DNA from: Chloroflexota bacterium
GTDB lineage: Bacteria > Chloroflexota > Anaerolineae > UBA4142
Direction: 5' to 3'
Length of the DNA stretch: 5,076 nt
Assembly: GCA_016200825.1 (NCBI GenBank)
Contig: JACQEA010000223.1
Span: 1-5,076, forward strand
Shown: piece after piece, positions 4,570-5,076 of the stretch
Layout of the letters: every line of letters starts with the position of its first letter
Position numbering within the stretch: the stretch's first letter is position 1
The notes under the pieces: model-generated
Seen by the model: only the letters and a program-made list of their open reading frames with translations
What the model was told of the DNA's origin: nothing
Database searches by the model: none
Translations under genes and position numbers: made by a program

Positions 4570-5076
4570 ATGCGCCAAAATAAATTCACCGACTATGCGC
4601 CGCGCGCGGACGTGATCGCGATTTTTCTTTTGATTATTTTTTTGTCAGCCGCGTGCGGCACTGCGACGCCGACAACCGCGCGTCCCATCGCGACTGCGCC
4701 GCTTGTCCTCGCAACGAGCGCGCCTCCACCGCCGGTTATTATTCCCACGTCAGTAATTAGTCCGACGATTGCAATCACCGGCACGCGCGCCACCGCGACC
4801 GTTGCGGTGACAACGACGCGCGCTGCGCCCGCGATTCCAACGCGCACGCCCACGCCGAAGCCCGCGACGTTGAGCGGACGCATCGCGTTCGATGTGGTGA
4901 CCGCAGAGGGCGCGCAATTTCATCAAGTCCACACCGCGAATGTGGATGGCACGAACGCGCATCAAATTCTCACGGGCGCGACCTTCGGAACGCTTTCGCT
5001 TGATGGCGCGCGCGTCGCGTTCTTTTCAGTCGCGGGGAGTGGACGCAATGAAGGCGCGTACGTCGCGGATTCAAAC
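4570..5076 (+). CDS. Putative lipoprotein with PD40 propeller, N-terminal part; runs off the right edge
   Basis: 169 codons without a stop. ATG 4570 is preceded by AAGGAG (4558-4563) with a six-base gap. Seen: a short charged head (1-14), a hydrophobic stretch VIAIFLLIIFLSAAC (15-29) ending in C29-G30, which resembles a lipoprotein signal although Leu is at -4 rather than the usual -3; a Thr/Pro/Ala-rich linker (31-98) with PTRTPTPKP; then the first propeller unit GRIAFDVVTAEG, ANVDGTNAHQIL and TLSLDGARVAFFS (about 102-155). It aligns with the same portion of the upstream protein (GKIAFSVARG, MNADGTGVKQIL, TFSPDGSKIAYY), so the two are tandem paralogues with different membrane anchors. No separate promoter was found in the 109-base gap, so co-transcription with the upstream gene is likely. 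If the lipobox is not used, it would be a transmembrane anchor instead. Function unknown. Confidence 0.82.
   Translation, partial: MRQNKFTDYAPRADVIAIFLLIIFLSAACGTATPTTARPIATAPLVLATSAPPPPVIIPTSVISPTIAITGTRATATVAVTTTRAAPAIPTRTPTPKPATLSGRIAFDVVTAEGAQFHQVHTANVDGTNAHQILTGATFGTLSLDGARVAFFSVAGSGRNEGAYVADSN

Overview
The window looks like chromosomal DNA of an uncultured or environmental bacterium. The closest overall impression is Chloroflexota (Anaerolineae-like): GCG/CGC-saturated coding, tandem surface-anchored PD40 beta-propeller proteins with Thr/Pro/Ala linkers, and a stand-alone four-helix-bundle (S23-like) gene among short TCATTTG-type intergenic repeats. This assignment is an inference from style. 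No rRNA or marker gene is present to prove it.

Layout. Positions 1 to 3261 read on the minus strand. In transcription order they hold a D-2-hydroxyacid dehydrogenase (3261-2251), a small four-helix-bundle protein (2148-1789), a HAD-superfamily hydrolase (1746-1000), a DUF4160 gene broken by a one-base shift (990-729), a DUF2442 gene (715-434) and the first 145 codons of glycogen synthase GlgA (437-1, running off the left edge). Gaps are short (9 to 102 bases) and DUF2442 and glgA overlap at a TTGA junction, so at least the lower part could be one transcript. A 125-base divergent intergenic region (3262-3386) carries a good promoter for each side. The plus strand then holds two tandem paralogues: a complete membrane-anchored PD40 beta-propeller protein (3387-4460) and the start of a putative lipoprotein with the same propeller (4570 to the right edge). 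Between them lies a remnant that looks like a second copy of a propeller C-terminus.

How the genes relate. GlgA builds alpha-1,4-glucan from ADP-glucose. The HAD hydrolase and the dehydrogenase are generic metabolic enzymes whose substrates cannot be read from sequence, so a joint pathway is not demonstrated. The DUF4160/DUF2442 pair is less GCGC-rich than its neighbours and looks like a small inserted cassette. The PD40 pair is probably a separate, extracytoplasmic function.

Most noteworthy: (1) the four-helix-bundle gene sits between inverted copies of a TCATTTG/TCATTCG repeat with a perfect 16-bp match, like a small non-autonomous element; (2) DUF4160 is frameshifted at an AAAA run; (3) an 18-bp imperfect direct repeat 88 bases apart accompanies a duplicated or displaced propeller C-terminus; (4) the dehydrogenase has a promoter that predicts a nearly leaderless mRNA. 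I did not find a convincing new multi-gene system. There are no tRNA, rRNA or CRISPR signals.
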